Shown in pieces: positions 54,051-62,533 of a stretch of DNA of 64,000 nt. Position numbers and translations under genes: made by a program. Under the pieces are notes generated by a model that saw only the letters and a list, made by a program, of their open reading frames with translations, was not told the origin of the DNA and did no database searches. This DNA comes from Cupriavidus gilardii (GTDB lineage Bacteria > Pseudomonadota > Gammaproteobacteria > Burkholderiales > Burkholderiaceae). Numbering within the stretch: the first letter of the stretch is position 1; each line of letters begins with the position of its first letter. The DNA lies in assembly GCF_013314895.1 (NCBI RefSeq), contig NZ_JABTYE010000011.1, forward strand, positions 1 to 64,000, read 5' to 3'.

Positions 54051-54611
54051 ATGCGGTCGAGACTGACGGCACTTCTGATGGCAATCTCGACCTATCAGGC
54101 GTGGGATTTCTACCACCTTGCAACGCGAACACCGGACGCTCATGTCGTCGCCGACGCAGTCGCGTAGGTAGTGGGCGGCCTCGCGATCCTTTGGTTCGTG
54201 ATTCGAAAACGGTGTCGTCGTGTCAGCCCAAACCGACCTGTTTCTGAGGCGCTACCTGGCGCAGCCAAGGTACGAGGGCAGGTGATGGCGGAACGAAACG
54301 AGGTGGCAATTCAGGCGACGCGGCAGTTGTTGCAGTCGATGCTGCTGCAGTTCGAGCGCTGGAAATATACGCCATCGGAAACGGAAGTGGCGATGCTTCT
54401 CATAAAAGGGTTGACCCTTGAAGAGTGCGCTCACTCGCTAGCGTGGCATGATGTGACGGTGCGGACAATTGCCGCGGGCGTATTCGCCAAGGCGAACCTC
54501 AGCAATCGCCATCAATTTGCCGCCTACTTTTTCGGTGATCTGTTGGTTGAGCCGATCGAGCCTGCACCTCGATCAAAAACCGGTGAGTGTAGGCACGACG
54601 CCGGCATGTAA
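54051..54611 (+). pseudogene. LuxR-type regulator with an in-frame stop
   Basis: From ATG 54051 the frame encodes a membrane N-terminus (SRLTALLMAISTYQAWDFYH), meets TAG at 54165, then continues in the same frame through GTG 54171 with a second helix (GLAILWFVIRKR). It ends with a LuxR helix-turn-helix (YTPSETEVAMLLIKGLTLEE, VRTIAAGVFAKANLSNRHQF). Homologues of this layout are uninterrupted. It could restart at GTG 54171 as a 146-residue protein. Confidence 0.65.
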
Positions 54612-54709
54612 GTTGTCGCGCTTGACCTTCAAGCAAAGACCGGAACGGTAAAAATCCGATTATTGGTATCTGTGCCACAGTACGGTGCTGTGGCTGTATC
54701 TCTATTTCG

Positions 54710-55273
54710 ATGAACAAACTTCTTCAAGCTATACACGAAAGCTTGCCGCAGTGGCTGGCAGATTGGTTCGACATTCTTGTTCCCGCTATCGAGGTCGTGC
54801 TGATTGCGGCTGGCGCATGGTTAGCAGTGCGCATCGCGCGGCGGTTGCTTAGAAAGCTGACCAATACATATTCTCTGCCAGGAAAAGTTGCGGCGCTGTC
54901 TTTGCGTGTGGTCGCGACCATCGTGTACGTAGCTGCCACGCTCTGGGCTCTGGAGCGAATGGGCGTGTCTGGAACCGTCCTGTGGACCGCATTCACGGGA
55001 TTTGCCACTGTCGGGGCGGTCGCGTTTTTCGCCGCGTGGAGTGTACTCTCGAACCTGTTCTGCGCGCTCCTGATATACGTCACCGGTGCGTTCCGCATTG
55101 GGGATGTTGTGGAGCTTCTTGAGAACGGGGAAAAGCCGGGAATTAAGGGCCGTGTGCTCGACGTAAATCTCGTCTATACCACCTTACTGGAAACAACAGT
55201 CGAAGGACAAGAGGTGGTGCTGCAGCTGCCGAACAGTCTGGTGTTTCAACGTGTGCTACGAAGGTGGAAGTAA
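54710..55273 (+). CDS. Small MscS-family mechanosensitive channel
   Basis: 187 residues: three helices (about 22-42, 60-82, 90-110), the pore helix region (GFATVGAVAFFAAWSVLSN) and a short beta domain (FRIGDVVELLENGEKPGIKG, LPNSLVFQRVLRR). Releases turgor under osmotic downshift; the link to the metal region is unknown. Looks complete for the short MscS type. Confidence 0.85.
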   Translation: MNKLLQAIHESLPQWLADWFDILVPAIEVVLIAAGAWLAVRIARRLLRKLTNTYSLPGKVAALSLRVVATIVYVAATLWALERMGVSGTVLWTAFTGFATVGAVAFFAAWSVLSNLFCALLIYVTGAFRIGDVVELLENGEKPGIKGRVLDVNLVYTTLLETTVEGQEVVLQLPNSLVFQRVLRRWK

Positions 55274-55418
55274 CCGCAAGGGTGGCGCGGTCAGGCAAGG
55301 ACGGAGACCGGCGCAAGAAGGGAAGCCCCGCTTCGCTTTTTTGAGGCCGAGCAAACTACTCAAGACCTTAAGCCGCTGGCGTCCGCGATGTCGGCGGACG
55401 CCGCAATACTGCTTGACT

Positions 55419-55550
55419 TCAGTGGCAGTGACGAATGCCGGTCTTGTGGTCCATATGGCAGCCTTGGCTGTCAGTCCCACCACTATGCGCCCACACGCCG
55501 CCCGACGCACAGGCCAGAACGGCCGTGAGAATGATGGTGATCCGTTTCAA
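55419..55550 (-). CDS. YHYH-type small exported peptide
   Basis: 43 residues from TTG at 55550 with AGGGAG at good spacing. Signal peptide (KRITIILTAVLACASGG), then HSGGTDSQGCHMDHKTG and the terminal HCH. The GCH...HCH pattern is shared by small secreted YHYH-type proteins. Possible Cys/His metal site; function unknown. Confidence 0.65.
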   Translation of the reverse strand: MKRITIILTAVLACASGGVWAHSGGTDSQGCHMDHKTGIRHCH

Positions 55551-55775
55551 GAAAGGTCTCCCTGGAGTGTTGGTTAGCGGTCTCAGTCTGCCGCAAGTTC
55601 CACACTATCATCACTGCGATTGCCAGCCCTCCCCGCCGCGGTAGGGCTGTTGCGGCTGTGTCACAACTGTCTGCGCTCGCTACGGCCAACGCACCTCAGC
55701 AACTTAACGAAAATGCTGACGGCCGCTGGCGCCCAAGTTTGTAGGTGAATCGACGCATAGCGTCCCCGCAATCCC

Positions 55776-57206
55776 GATGGCCTCGCCGATGGCCAGGCCA
55801 TCAGGGTTCTGCGTGCTCTGCCTGCGCCGCAGCCACAGGTCACCGACGACATTGAACTGTGGCTGGCACCGCGGGCCGTGCGCGCATTGCGAGCCCACGG
55901 CATTTCCACACTGGCGGACCTGACCGTGCGCGTGCCGCGCCGGCGCCGCTGGTGGGGCGCGATCCCGGGGCTGGGGCAAGCGAGCGCGCGGCACATCGAG
56001 GCCTTCTTCCACGCCCATCCGCGGTTGACGGAGCGTGCGCGTGCCCTGATCGTCGGCGCGCCGCCAGGCGAGGTGGTCCCGTGGGAGCGGCTGAAACTGC
56101 CCGACGAGGTGGACGGCTCGCGAGGCAGCTTCCGGGCACCGCGACAGGCCTGCACGCTCGACGCATCGAACGACTACGAAGCCGTGCAGGCCTGGCTCGC
56201 CCTGCACGAAACCCAGACCACGCAGCGCGCCTATCGCAAGGAGGCGGAACGCCTGATCCTGTGGGCGATTATCGAGCGCGGTCGGGCGCTGTCGTCGCTT
56301 ACGACCGAGGACGCCATCGCCTACCGCGGGTTCCTGCGGCGACCAACTCCGCGTGAGCGCTGGATCGGGCCACCGCGGGCACGCAGCGCGCCCGACTGGC
56401 GCCCCTTCGCACGGGGGCTATCGGCACGTTCGACGGCCTACGCCCTCACGGTGCTGGGCGCCATGTTCCGATGGCTGATCGAGCAGCGCTATGTATTGGC
56501 CAACCCGTTTGCCGGCATCAAAGTCCGCGGCCGCACGCGGGTCGCGCCACTCGATACCACACGTGGCTTTACTGAGGGCGAATGGCTGCTGGTGCGCACC
56601 ATTGCCGATGGCCTGGAATGGTCGTACGGGTGGGACGTGCCCGCAGCGCAGCGCTTGCGCTTCATTCTCGATTTTGCCTACGCGACCGGCCTGCGGGCCA
56701 GCGAACTGGTTGGCGCGACGCTGGGCGATATCCGCACTGACGAGCGCAACGACCGCTGGCTGCACCTGGTCGGCAAAGGTGGGCGCCCGGGAAAGGTGGC
56801 GCTACCGCCACTTGCGCGAACCGCACTCGATCAGCATCTTGTACAGCGCGGACTGCCGGTGACACCAGCCCGTTGGGACCCCAGGACACCCTTGATCGCC
56901 AGCCTGGAGCAGGACAGCGTCACTAACATCACCGGCACCCGGCTGTGGATGGTAATGCGGCGCTTCTTTGGCCAGGCCGCGGACATCATCGCCGGCGACC
57001 ACCCGACACTCGCCGAAAAGCTGCGCCGAGCCAGTCCCCACTGGACGCGGCATACCCACGCTACACACGCCCTCGCTCGCGGCGCGGAACTGACCACCGT
57101 GCGCGATAACCTACGCCACGCGTCGGTGGCCACCACCTCGATTTACTTGCAAAGCGACGAAGTCAAGCGGGCACACCAAATAGGTCAGGCCTTTGCCGCT
57201 CGGTAG
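55776..57206 (+). pseudogene. Tyrosine recombinase (DUF3701/XerC-like), 5'-truncated
   Basis: In-frame homology to the recombinase at 62534 starts near 55776 (GLADGQAIRVLRALPAPQPQ); the first ~110 residues are gone and no good start precedes GTG 55878. From there 442 residues remain with the full catalytic set: FAYATGLRASEL (Arg), GKGGRPGKVALPP (Lys), HWTRHTHATHAL, and HASVATTSIYLQSDE (His, Tyr). It might still be made as a shortened protein. It ends 21 bp before a Tn3-family terminal repeat. Confidence 0.8.
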
Positions 57207-57226
57207 CCGACGTCCGTGCCGACTGG

Positions 57227-57264
57227 CTTAGCGTGCAATATTTTCCGTTTTCTGAAGCGACCCC
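57227..57264 (-). repeat. Second Tn3-family 38-bp terminal repeat
   Basis: Same sequence and orientation as 28200-28237 with one base different (GAAGCG vs GAAGTG). Body side to the left, outer GGGG end on the right. It cuts the oxidoreductase gene. Confidence 0.85.
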
Positions 57265-58397
57265 AGGTACAGCGAACTCCAACGGCTCTGCGCGCCGATG
57301 ATCTGATCAGTAATGATGTGGGCCGCGACTGTGCCGTACACCAGCCCGTCGGTGGAGAAACCAGTGGCGATGAAAGCCCCTGACTCGTCCCGGCCGATGT
57401 AGGGAAGGCCGTCCGGAGAATGAAAGTGTTGTGCCGACCAGCGCTGAACGGGTGAACCGACAGCCAGGTATTCCTGCGCGGCCCGTTCAAGTTGAGCGAG
57501 TGCCGCGGCTGCATCATGCCTTCCCGTTTCGTGGTGTTCACCGATGCAAAGCAAGTAATGCTTGCCGTTTGCCTCCAATCCGCGGACCGATAGCCTGGGA
57601 TGGGCCTGCGCCCAGAAGATGCCAGCCGGAACGGCTTGTTCGTGGAAGGCCAAACCATATTCGCGGCGCACAGCCATGCCGGCTTGCACCAAGTGAAAAC
57701 CCAGCGGGGAATGGGTGGCCAGCACAATATGGTGGCCGAAGGCGGTACCGGTCCGTGTGCGAACGACGCCGACTTCCAGGTCCAGCTCGAGGGCAGGGGA
57801 GTTTTCGAAGAGGCGGGCGCCGGCGTGTTCGGCTTGCAGGGCCAAGGCGTGCAGATAGCCGATCGGATGGAACTGCGCTTGTGCCGAAAGCAGAAGCACC
57901 GCGCCCTTTGCGGCGGGCAAGCCGGGGGGCATCTCAGAGGCCAACTGCGCGTCCAGACCTGCTGCGCGCAATGCCTTCAGCTCCCCCAGTATGGTCGGCT
58001 CGGCATCCGGGCTTAGCGGATACTGGTACATCGGGCAGCGGCGGAAGCCGCTGCTCGGCCCCATCGCCTGCGCTTGCTGCTCGATCCAGGCGATCGCTTC
58101 CCCGCGAGACGCTACGACGGCGCGGGCGGTGTCCGCTTCGCACTTAGCCGCCAGCGTTTCGAGGCCACCGGTGACGGTCTGATACAGGTTACCGGTGGAG
58201 CCGCCGCTATCACCCGCGCCTACGGCACGGGCTTCGATCGCCGCCACCGACCGGGCGGTCTTTGCGAGCAGCAGGGCGGCGGTCAGGCCCGTGATGCCGG
58301 CACCGACGATCACCACGTCGACGCGCAGGTCGCCCTCAAGGGCCGGTCGAGGCCGACGCGGGCGCGTGGCCGCCCAGATGGAGATCGAGCCCATCAT
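57265..58397 (-). pseudogene. FAD-dependent amino-acid-type oxidoreductase, 3'-truncated
   Basis: 377 codons of a DadA/GlpO-like flavoprotein: FAD-binding VDVVIVGAGITGLTAALLLA near the N-terminus and late GLPYIGRDESGAFIATGFS. After SRWSSLYLG the frame enters the terminal repeat (SLQKTENIAR) and stops. Related proteins are longer, often with a C-terminal Rieske domain, so the end is missing. The FAD part may still fold. Confidence 0.75.
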
Positions 58398-58801
58398 GCC
58401 TCCTTGTACCGAGTTTCATGGCGGCACAGGTTATCGGCGCAGGCGTCCAGGACTTCCCGACATCGCGGGTCAACGCCATGGTGCTTGCGTGCGCCGGGCG
58501 CCGTCCCTTGGTGGCGCGGCGGCACTGGCAGCCCAACAGATAGCAAAGCAGATAGCAAAGCGCGTGCCGTGATTGGATAGCCCGCGCGTGAATGCTGGTC
58601 TCAAATTGAGCGCCGGGCATCGCGCGGGAGAACGCTCGTCGGCGAAGGCAACGCGAGAAGAGGCGCGTGTGCGGGACGAACTGGTCAGCCCGAGCAATGT
58701 TGGCATCGCCCCTCCCAAGGAAGCGAATCAAACGGAGTCATCCGCGCATGACCAGCGAAATACTAAGTCGCCATAAACTCGAAGTGCCGGCAGGCCACGA
58801 C
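58398..58801. other. Intergenic stretch with short tandem repeat
   Basis: No gene is supported. Around 58541-58562 the unit AGATAGCAAAGC is duplicated in tandem. The rest shows only shadow frames. Confidence 0.4.
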
Positions 58802-58817
58802 ATTACCGGGCTGTAAT
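58802..58817 (+). promoter_or_regulatory. ATTAC inverted-repeat box (putative CopR site) upstream of the four-helix copper protein
   Basis: ATTAC-CGGGCT-GTAAT, a perfect inverted repeat with 6-bp spacing, identical in layout to the box before copR (60206-60221). About 205 bp before the copper-protein start. Confidence 0.65.
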
Positions 58818-59022
58818 CAACGCGCAAGCTTATTCCTGAAAGATATTCCTCGCCTTGTAATTTGGCCTCAATCTTTAAGCGGAAATGAGCGCGGTCATAG
58901 CACCGTCGCGAGCAAAGGGAGGGCAAAACGTGCGAGCGCTGCGGCCTCGCGGTGCGGCCGGTCCAAATATTGCTGTGACGACAGCGGCGCCGACGTGGCG
59001 TCATCACTTCAAGGAGCCGACC

Positions 59023-59349
59023 ATGCCGCATCAGAATTTTCAACACTGTATCGACGAGTGCAATGCTTGCGCAGTGGCATGCGAGCACTGCGCCGCCTCG
59101 TGTCTAAGTGAGCCGAACGTACACGAGATGGCCGAGTGCATTCGCCTGGATCTCGATTGCGCCGCAATGTGCCGGATGGCCAGCGCCTATATGGCGCGGG
59201 GAAGTCGCTTCGCCAAGGATCTGTGCAACCTTTGCGCGACCGCTTGCGAAGCATGCGGTGCCGAGTGCGAGCGACATGCGGCTCAGCATTGCCAGGAATG
59301 CGCTCAAGCGTGCCGGCGTTGTGCGCAGGCATGCCGCGCCATGGCGTAG
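59023..59349 (+). CDS. Four-helix-bundle copper-binding protein (DUF326/Csp-like)
   Basis: 108 residues with 15 Cys arranged as CxxxC/CxxC pairs along helices (CIDECNACAVACEHCAASC, LCNLCATACEACGAEC, CQECAQACRRCAQACRAM). This matches the Csp/DUF326 copper-storage family, in which the bundle core holds many Cu(I). No signal peptide, so it probably works in the cytosol. ATG at 59023 with AAGGAG. A CopR-type box lies upstream. Confidence 0.87.
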   Translation: MPHQNFQHCIDECNACAVACEHCAASCLSEPNVHEMAECIRLDLDCAAMCRMASAYMARGSRFAKDLCNLCATACEACGAECERHAAQHCQECAQACRRCAQACRAMA

Positions 59350-59636
59350 CACGATCGGCTGCCAACGGCAGAACGGCCATGACGCTAACTTTTTGGCTCT
59401 CTACGGTCACGCGAAAGCCCGCGCGGACTACAGGACTGCAACGTCGCTGTCATTAAACGCGTCGGTTCTTCCGGCCGCCACCAGCGGCGACGGGATGCCG
59501 TCTCAGCGTCCGGTCGAGCATGGCGAAGACATCCCTAGCGTCGATTCGTTGCGCCGTCACCGTTGACGAAGTCGCTCATTCGTGCCGGCGGCTGCGGCGT
59601 GCCACCCATCGCGGGTCCATCGGAAGAGCCGCCTCC

Positions 59637-59783
59637 GTGCGAGTTGTGTGCACAATCATCTGCGTGATTGCCATCCTGGCTGTGGTAGGCATGCTGTTGA
59701 TGCATAAGCGCATGATGGGCGGGCTAAGTTGTTGCTGGACCGGCGGCCGCGTAGTGCGCCGGATAAGGGCGGTGGCCGCCTAG
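59637..59783 (+). CDS. Small one-helix membrane protein (paralogue of the 781-908 fragment)
   Basis: 48 residues from GTG: helix TIICVIAILAVVGMLL, then MHKRMMGGLSCCWTGG. GMLLMHKRMMGG parallels GMLVMHQRMMGGF at the left edge of the window. Possible Met/His/Cys metal contact near the membrane. Start and length uncertain. Confidence 0.4.
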   Translation: MRVVCTIICVIAILAVVGMLLMHKRMMGGLSCCWTGGRVVRRIRAVAA

Positions 59784-59847
59784 TTGATGCCCGCCCGGAG
59801 ATCGCTCCGGCGACCGCGCGCACGCAGCGCACCGGAGAGCGGCTGGG

Positions 59848-60118
59848 TTACTTGGTCTGATCCATCATTTCGCGACACTTTTGCATCATGGCGTCATGGT
59901 GGCGCAACATCGCCTTGGAGTCGTCCGGCTTCTGTGGCTTGTGTTGCTGCGCTTCAGCCCGTTTGGCGGTACGAGCGCGGCTTGTCTGATGCTTGGGCCC
60001 ACGCGATGCCCCCAAGACCGGACAATCCTGCCATCACACCCCCCGCAGCCAGACCCTGCACGAAGCGGCGGCGCGGTAGGTTGGCCAGCACAATGCCAGA
60101 CTGTCGATCACGTCCCAT
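59848..60118 (-). pseudogene. CopA-like TAT leader joined to a Met-rich tail by a frameshift
   Basis: From ATG 60118: LPRRRFVQGLAAGGVMAGL and GIAWAQ, a twin-arginine leader like that of multicopper oxidase CopA, then a stop at 59954. In another frame the sequence goes on as SKAMLRHHDAMMQKCREMMD to a stop at 59848. No oxidase domain is present. It is either a broken small exported Met-rich protein or a fusion of two remnants. Divergent from copRS across the CopR-type box. Confidence 0.55.
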
Positions 60119-60203
60119 GAAATAGTCCTTTTTGCTTGAATGGCCGCATCGGACAGCGGCAAAGAGAGAGTAACGAGGACGAGGCTACCGACAACTTACC
60201 TGA

Positions 60204-60223
60204 ACATTACATTCCGGTAATGT
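60204..60223 (+). promoter_or_regulatory. CopR-type box upstream of copR
   Basis: ACATTAC-ATTCCG-GTAATGT, a perfect 7-bp inverted repeat; CTTAC at 60195-60199 adds a third half-site at an 11-bp period. 85 bp before copR and about 86 bp from the divergent leader remnant. Candidate autoregulatory site. Confidence 0.7.
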
Positions 60224-60307
60224 CCGGGCCACTCGGAGCAGGGCTGCGTAGACTCGCCATGGGCTGACCCAAGCGCAGCCATACAATCGGAAAAAGGAAG
60301 CTCGAAC

Positions 60308-60994
60308 ATGAAACTGCTCGTCGTAGAGGACGAATCCAAGACAGGCCAGTACCTGCGCCAGGGATTGACCGAGGCCGGATTCGTTGTCGACCTGGTTGGC
60401 AACGGGCTTGATGGACAACACCTGGCGCTCAACGAGTCTTACGATCTGATTATTCTCGACGTCATGCTGCCGGACCTCGATGGCTGGAGAATTCTGCTGA
60501 GCCTGCGCGCGGCCGAGAGCGCGGTTCCGGTCTTGTTCCTTACTGCCCGCGACAGCGTCGCTGATCGGGTCAAGGGACTGGAGCTCGGCGCGGACGATTA
60601 CCTGGTAAAGCCATTTGCATTCTCCGAACTGTTGGCTCGCGTCCGGACGCTGCTGCGCCGCGGCACTGTGCAGATGGGGCTGGACCGCATTCAGGTGGGC
60701 GACCTGGTGCTTGATCTTAGTCGACGTCGCGCTTCGCGCGGAGGTCGCCGGATAGCGCTGACCAGCAAGGAGTTTGCGCTGCTCGAACTGCTCGCCCGCA
60801 GGCGGGGAGAAGTTCTGCCCCGCTCGTTGATTGCGTCCCAGGTGTGGGATATGAACTTCGACAGCGACAGCAATGTGATCGACGTTGCGATTCGCCGCTT
60901 GCGAGCCAAGATCGACGACGACTTCGACGCCAAGCTGATTCAGACGGTGCGAGGCATGGGGTACGTGCTGGAAGCGCCCGAGGGGCAAGAATGA
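60308..60994 (+). CDS. copR: CopR/CusR-type response regulator
   Basis: 228 residues: receiver with Asp51 ([14 protein letters not shown]), [14 protein letters not shown]; winged-helix DNA-binding domain ([28 protein letters not shown]). Pairs with CopS and probably acts at the ATTAC inverted boxes. Closely related to CzcR in this window but with its own kinase. The stop overlaps the copS start (ATGA). Confidence 0.92.
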   Translation: MKLLVVEDESKTGQYLRQGLTEAGFVVDLVGNGLDGQHLALNESYDLIILDVMLPDLDGWRILLSLRAAESAVPVLFLTARDSVADRVKGLELGADDYLVKPFAFSELLARVRTLLRRGTVQMGLDRIQVGDLVLDLSRRRASRGGRRIALTSKEFALLELLARRRGEVLPRSLIASQVWDMNFDSDSNVIDVAIRRLRAKIDDDFDAKLIQTVRGMGYVLEAPEGQE

Positions 60995-62376
60995 AGCGCC
61001 GTATGTCGCTGACCATGCGGCTGACGTTGTTGTTTTCTCTGACGTCGGCATTGGTGCTACTTGGCCTCGGAATACTGATCTGGCTTTCCATGGACCGGCA
61101 TTTTGCCGACGAAGATTATGTGGTGCTTGGGGACAACGTTCGTCTGATTCAAAAGATCGCTCAGGAGCAATCCAGCACGCACCTGCCGAGCCGTCTTGCG
61201 GAAATGGTGGAACATCACCCCGGTTTTGTCGCCCATGTGAGCACCGCGAAAGGTGACGTCATTTACCGCACCAATGGGTTCGATTTTGGCGCCATGCTCA
61301 ACGTTATTGGCCGGCTTGGACCGGATGAGACGACCTTGAGCTGGCAGCAGGGAGACAAGGAATACCGAGGTATGCGCGCGCACGCGACAGTGCCCGGCGA
61401 GTCGGTGCCCTTGGCGGTGATGGTCGGCATGGACACCGAAATCCATGCCCACTTTATGCACGCGTTTCGTCGCTCGCTGGCCTTCTATACCACGTTGGCG
61501 GTGCTCGCCAGCGGCTTGTTCGGCTGGTGGGCAGCCAGGCGCGGTCTGGCGCCGTTGCGAACGATGGCCTCTCGCGCCAAGGGTGTCACGTCGAATCACC
61601 TTGACGCCCGCATGCCCGTGGAGACCGTGCCGGTGGAGATGGCCGATCTGGCGGCGACGCTGAATGCCATGCTCGAGCGCTTGCAGGACGATTTCCGGCG
61701 ATTGTCCGAATTCTCGTCCGACCTGGCTCACGAATTGCGCACGCCGATCACCAACCTGATGACCCAGACCCATGTCGTGTTGTCGCAGCCGCGCGAGGCC
61801 GCCAAGTACCGCGACGTGTTGGCCTCCAACGCCGAGGAGCTGCTGCGCCTTGGCCGCATGGTGTCCGATATGCTTTACTTGGCCAAGATGGAGCACGGCA
61901 TCACGCTGCCCAACGAGGAGTCGATCCATGTCGGCGACGAGGCCCGCGCGCTGTTTGATTTCTACGACGCCTTGGCCGAGGACAAGGGTGTGCAGCTGCG
62001 CCTGCAGGGCGACGCCAGCATCGTGGGCGATCGCCTGATGTTGCGCCGCGCACTGAGCAATCTGCTGTCGAACGCACTGCGGTATACGCCCAGCGGCAAA
62101 GCGATTGTGATCAAGGCATGCGAGCAAGACGGCGGCGCCACCATCGTGGTCGAGAACCAGGGCGAGGGGATCGATCCCGAGCTGTTGCCGTCGTTGTTCG
62201 ACCGGTTCTTTCGGGCCGACAAGTCCAGGGCGCGCGCTGATTCGGACAGCGTGGGGCTTGGCTTGTCGATCACGCAAGCCATCATGGTGGCGCACCGCGG
62301 TGGAATCTCGGCTGAGTCGTCAGGCGGTCTCACCCGCTTTATTCTGACCTTCCCGCGGCGCCAGCCACGAGCTTAG
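60991..62376 (+). CDS. copS: CopS/CusS-type sensor histidine kinase
   Basis: 461 residues: TM1 (~9-31), a periplasmic sensor with several His ([26 protein letters not shown] near TM2), TM2 (~165-185), [49 protein letters not shown]. Senses periplasmic Cu/Ag. ATG at 60991 overlaps copR. Confidence 0.92.
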   Translation: MKRRMSLTMRLTLLFSLTSALVLLGLGILIWLSMDRHFADEDYVVLGDNVRLIQKIAQEQSSTHLPSRLAEMVEHHPGFVAHVSTAKGDVIYRTNGFDFGAMLNVIGRLGPDETTLSWQQGDKEYRGMRAHATVPGESVPLAVMVGMDTEIHAHFMHAFRRSLAFYTTLAVLASGLFGWWAARRGLAPLRTMASRAKGVTSNHLDARMPVETVPVEMADLAATLNAMLERLQDDFRRLSEFSSDLAHELRTPITNLMTQTHVVLSQPREAAKYRDVLASNAEELLRLGRMVSDMLYLAKMEHGITLPNEESIHVGDEARALFDFYDALAEDKGVQLRLQGDASIVGDRLMLRRALSNLLSNALRYTPSGKAIVIKACEQDGGATIVVENQGEGIDPELLPSLFDRFFRADKSRARADSDSVGLGLSITQAIMVAHRGGISAESSGGLTRFILTFPRRQPRA

Positions 62377-62533
62377 GGAGGCCGGTCCCCCATGGCGAGC
62401 TGCGAGGCACGTGCTGATGCCAGCAAGATCGGCATACTGTTAGGCCATGTGCCGGATCCCGCTGCCAATAGCGACGCTATTGAGATAAGTGTTCTTATCG
62501 TAATAGCTATTTTGCTGCGCTAAACTGGCGCCC

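Noticed and set aside
58336-58731. 131-codon minus-strand frame before the oxidoreductase
   Set aside because: Partly overlaps the oxidoreductase in another frame, no recognisable features.
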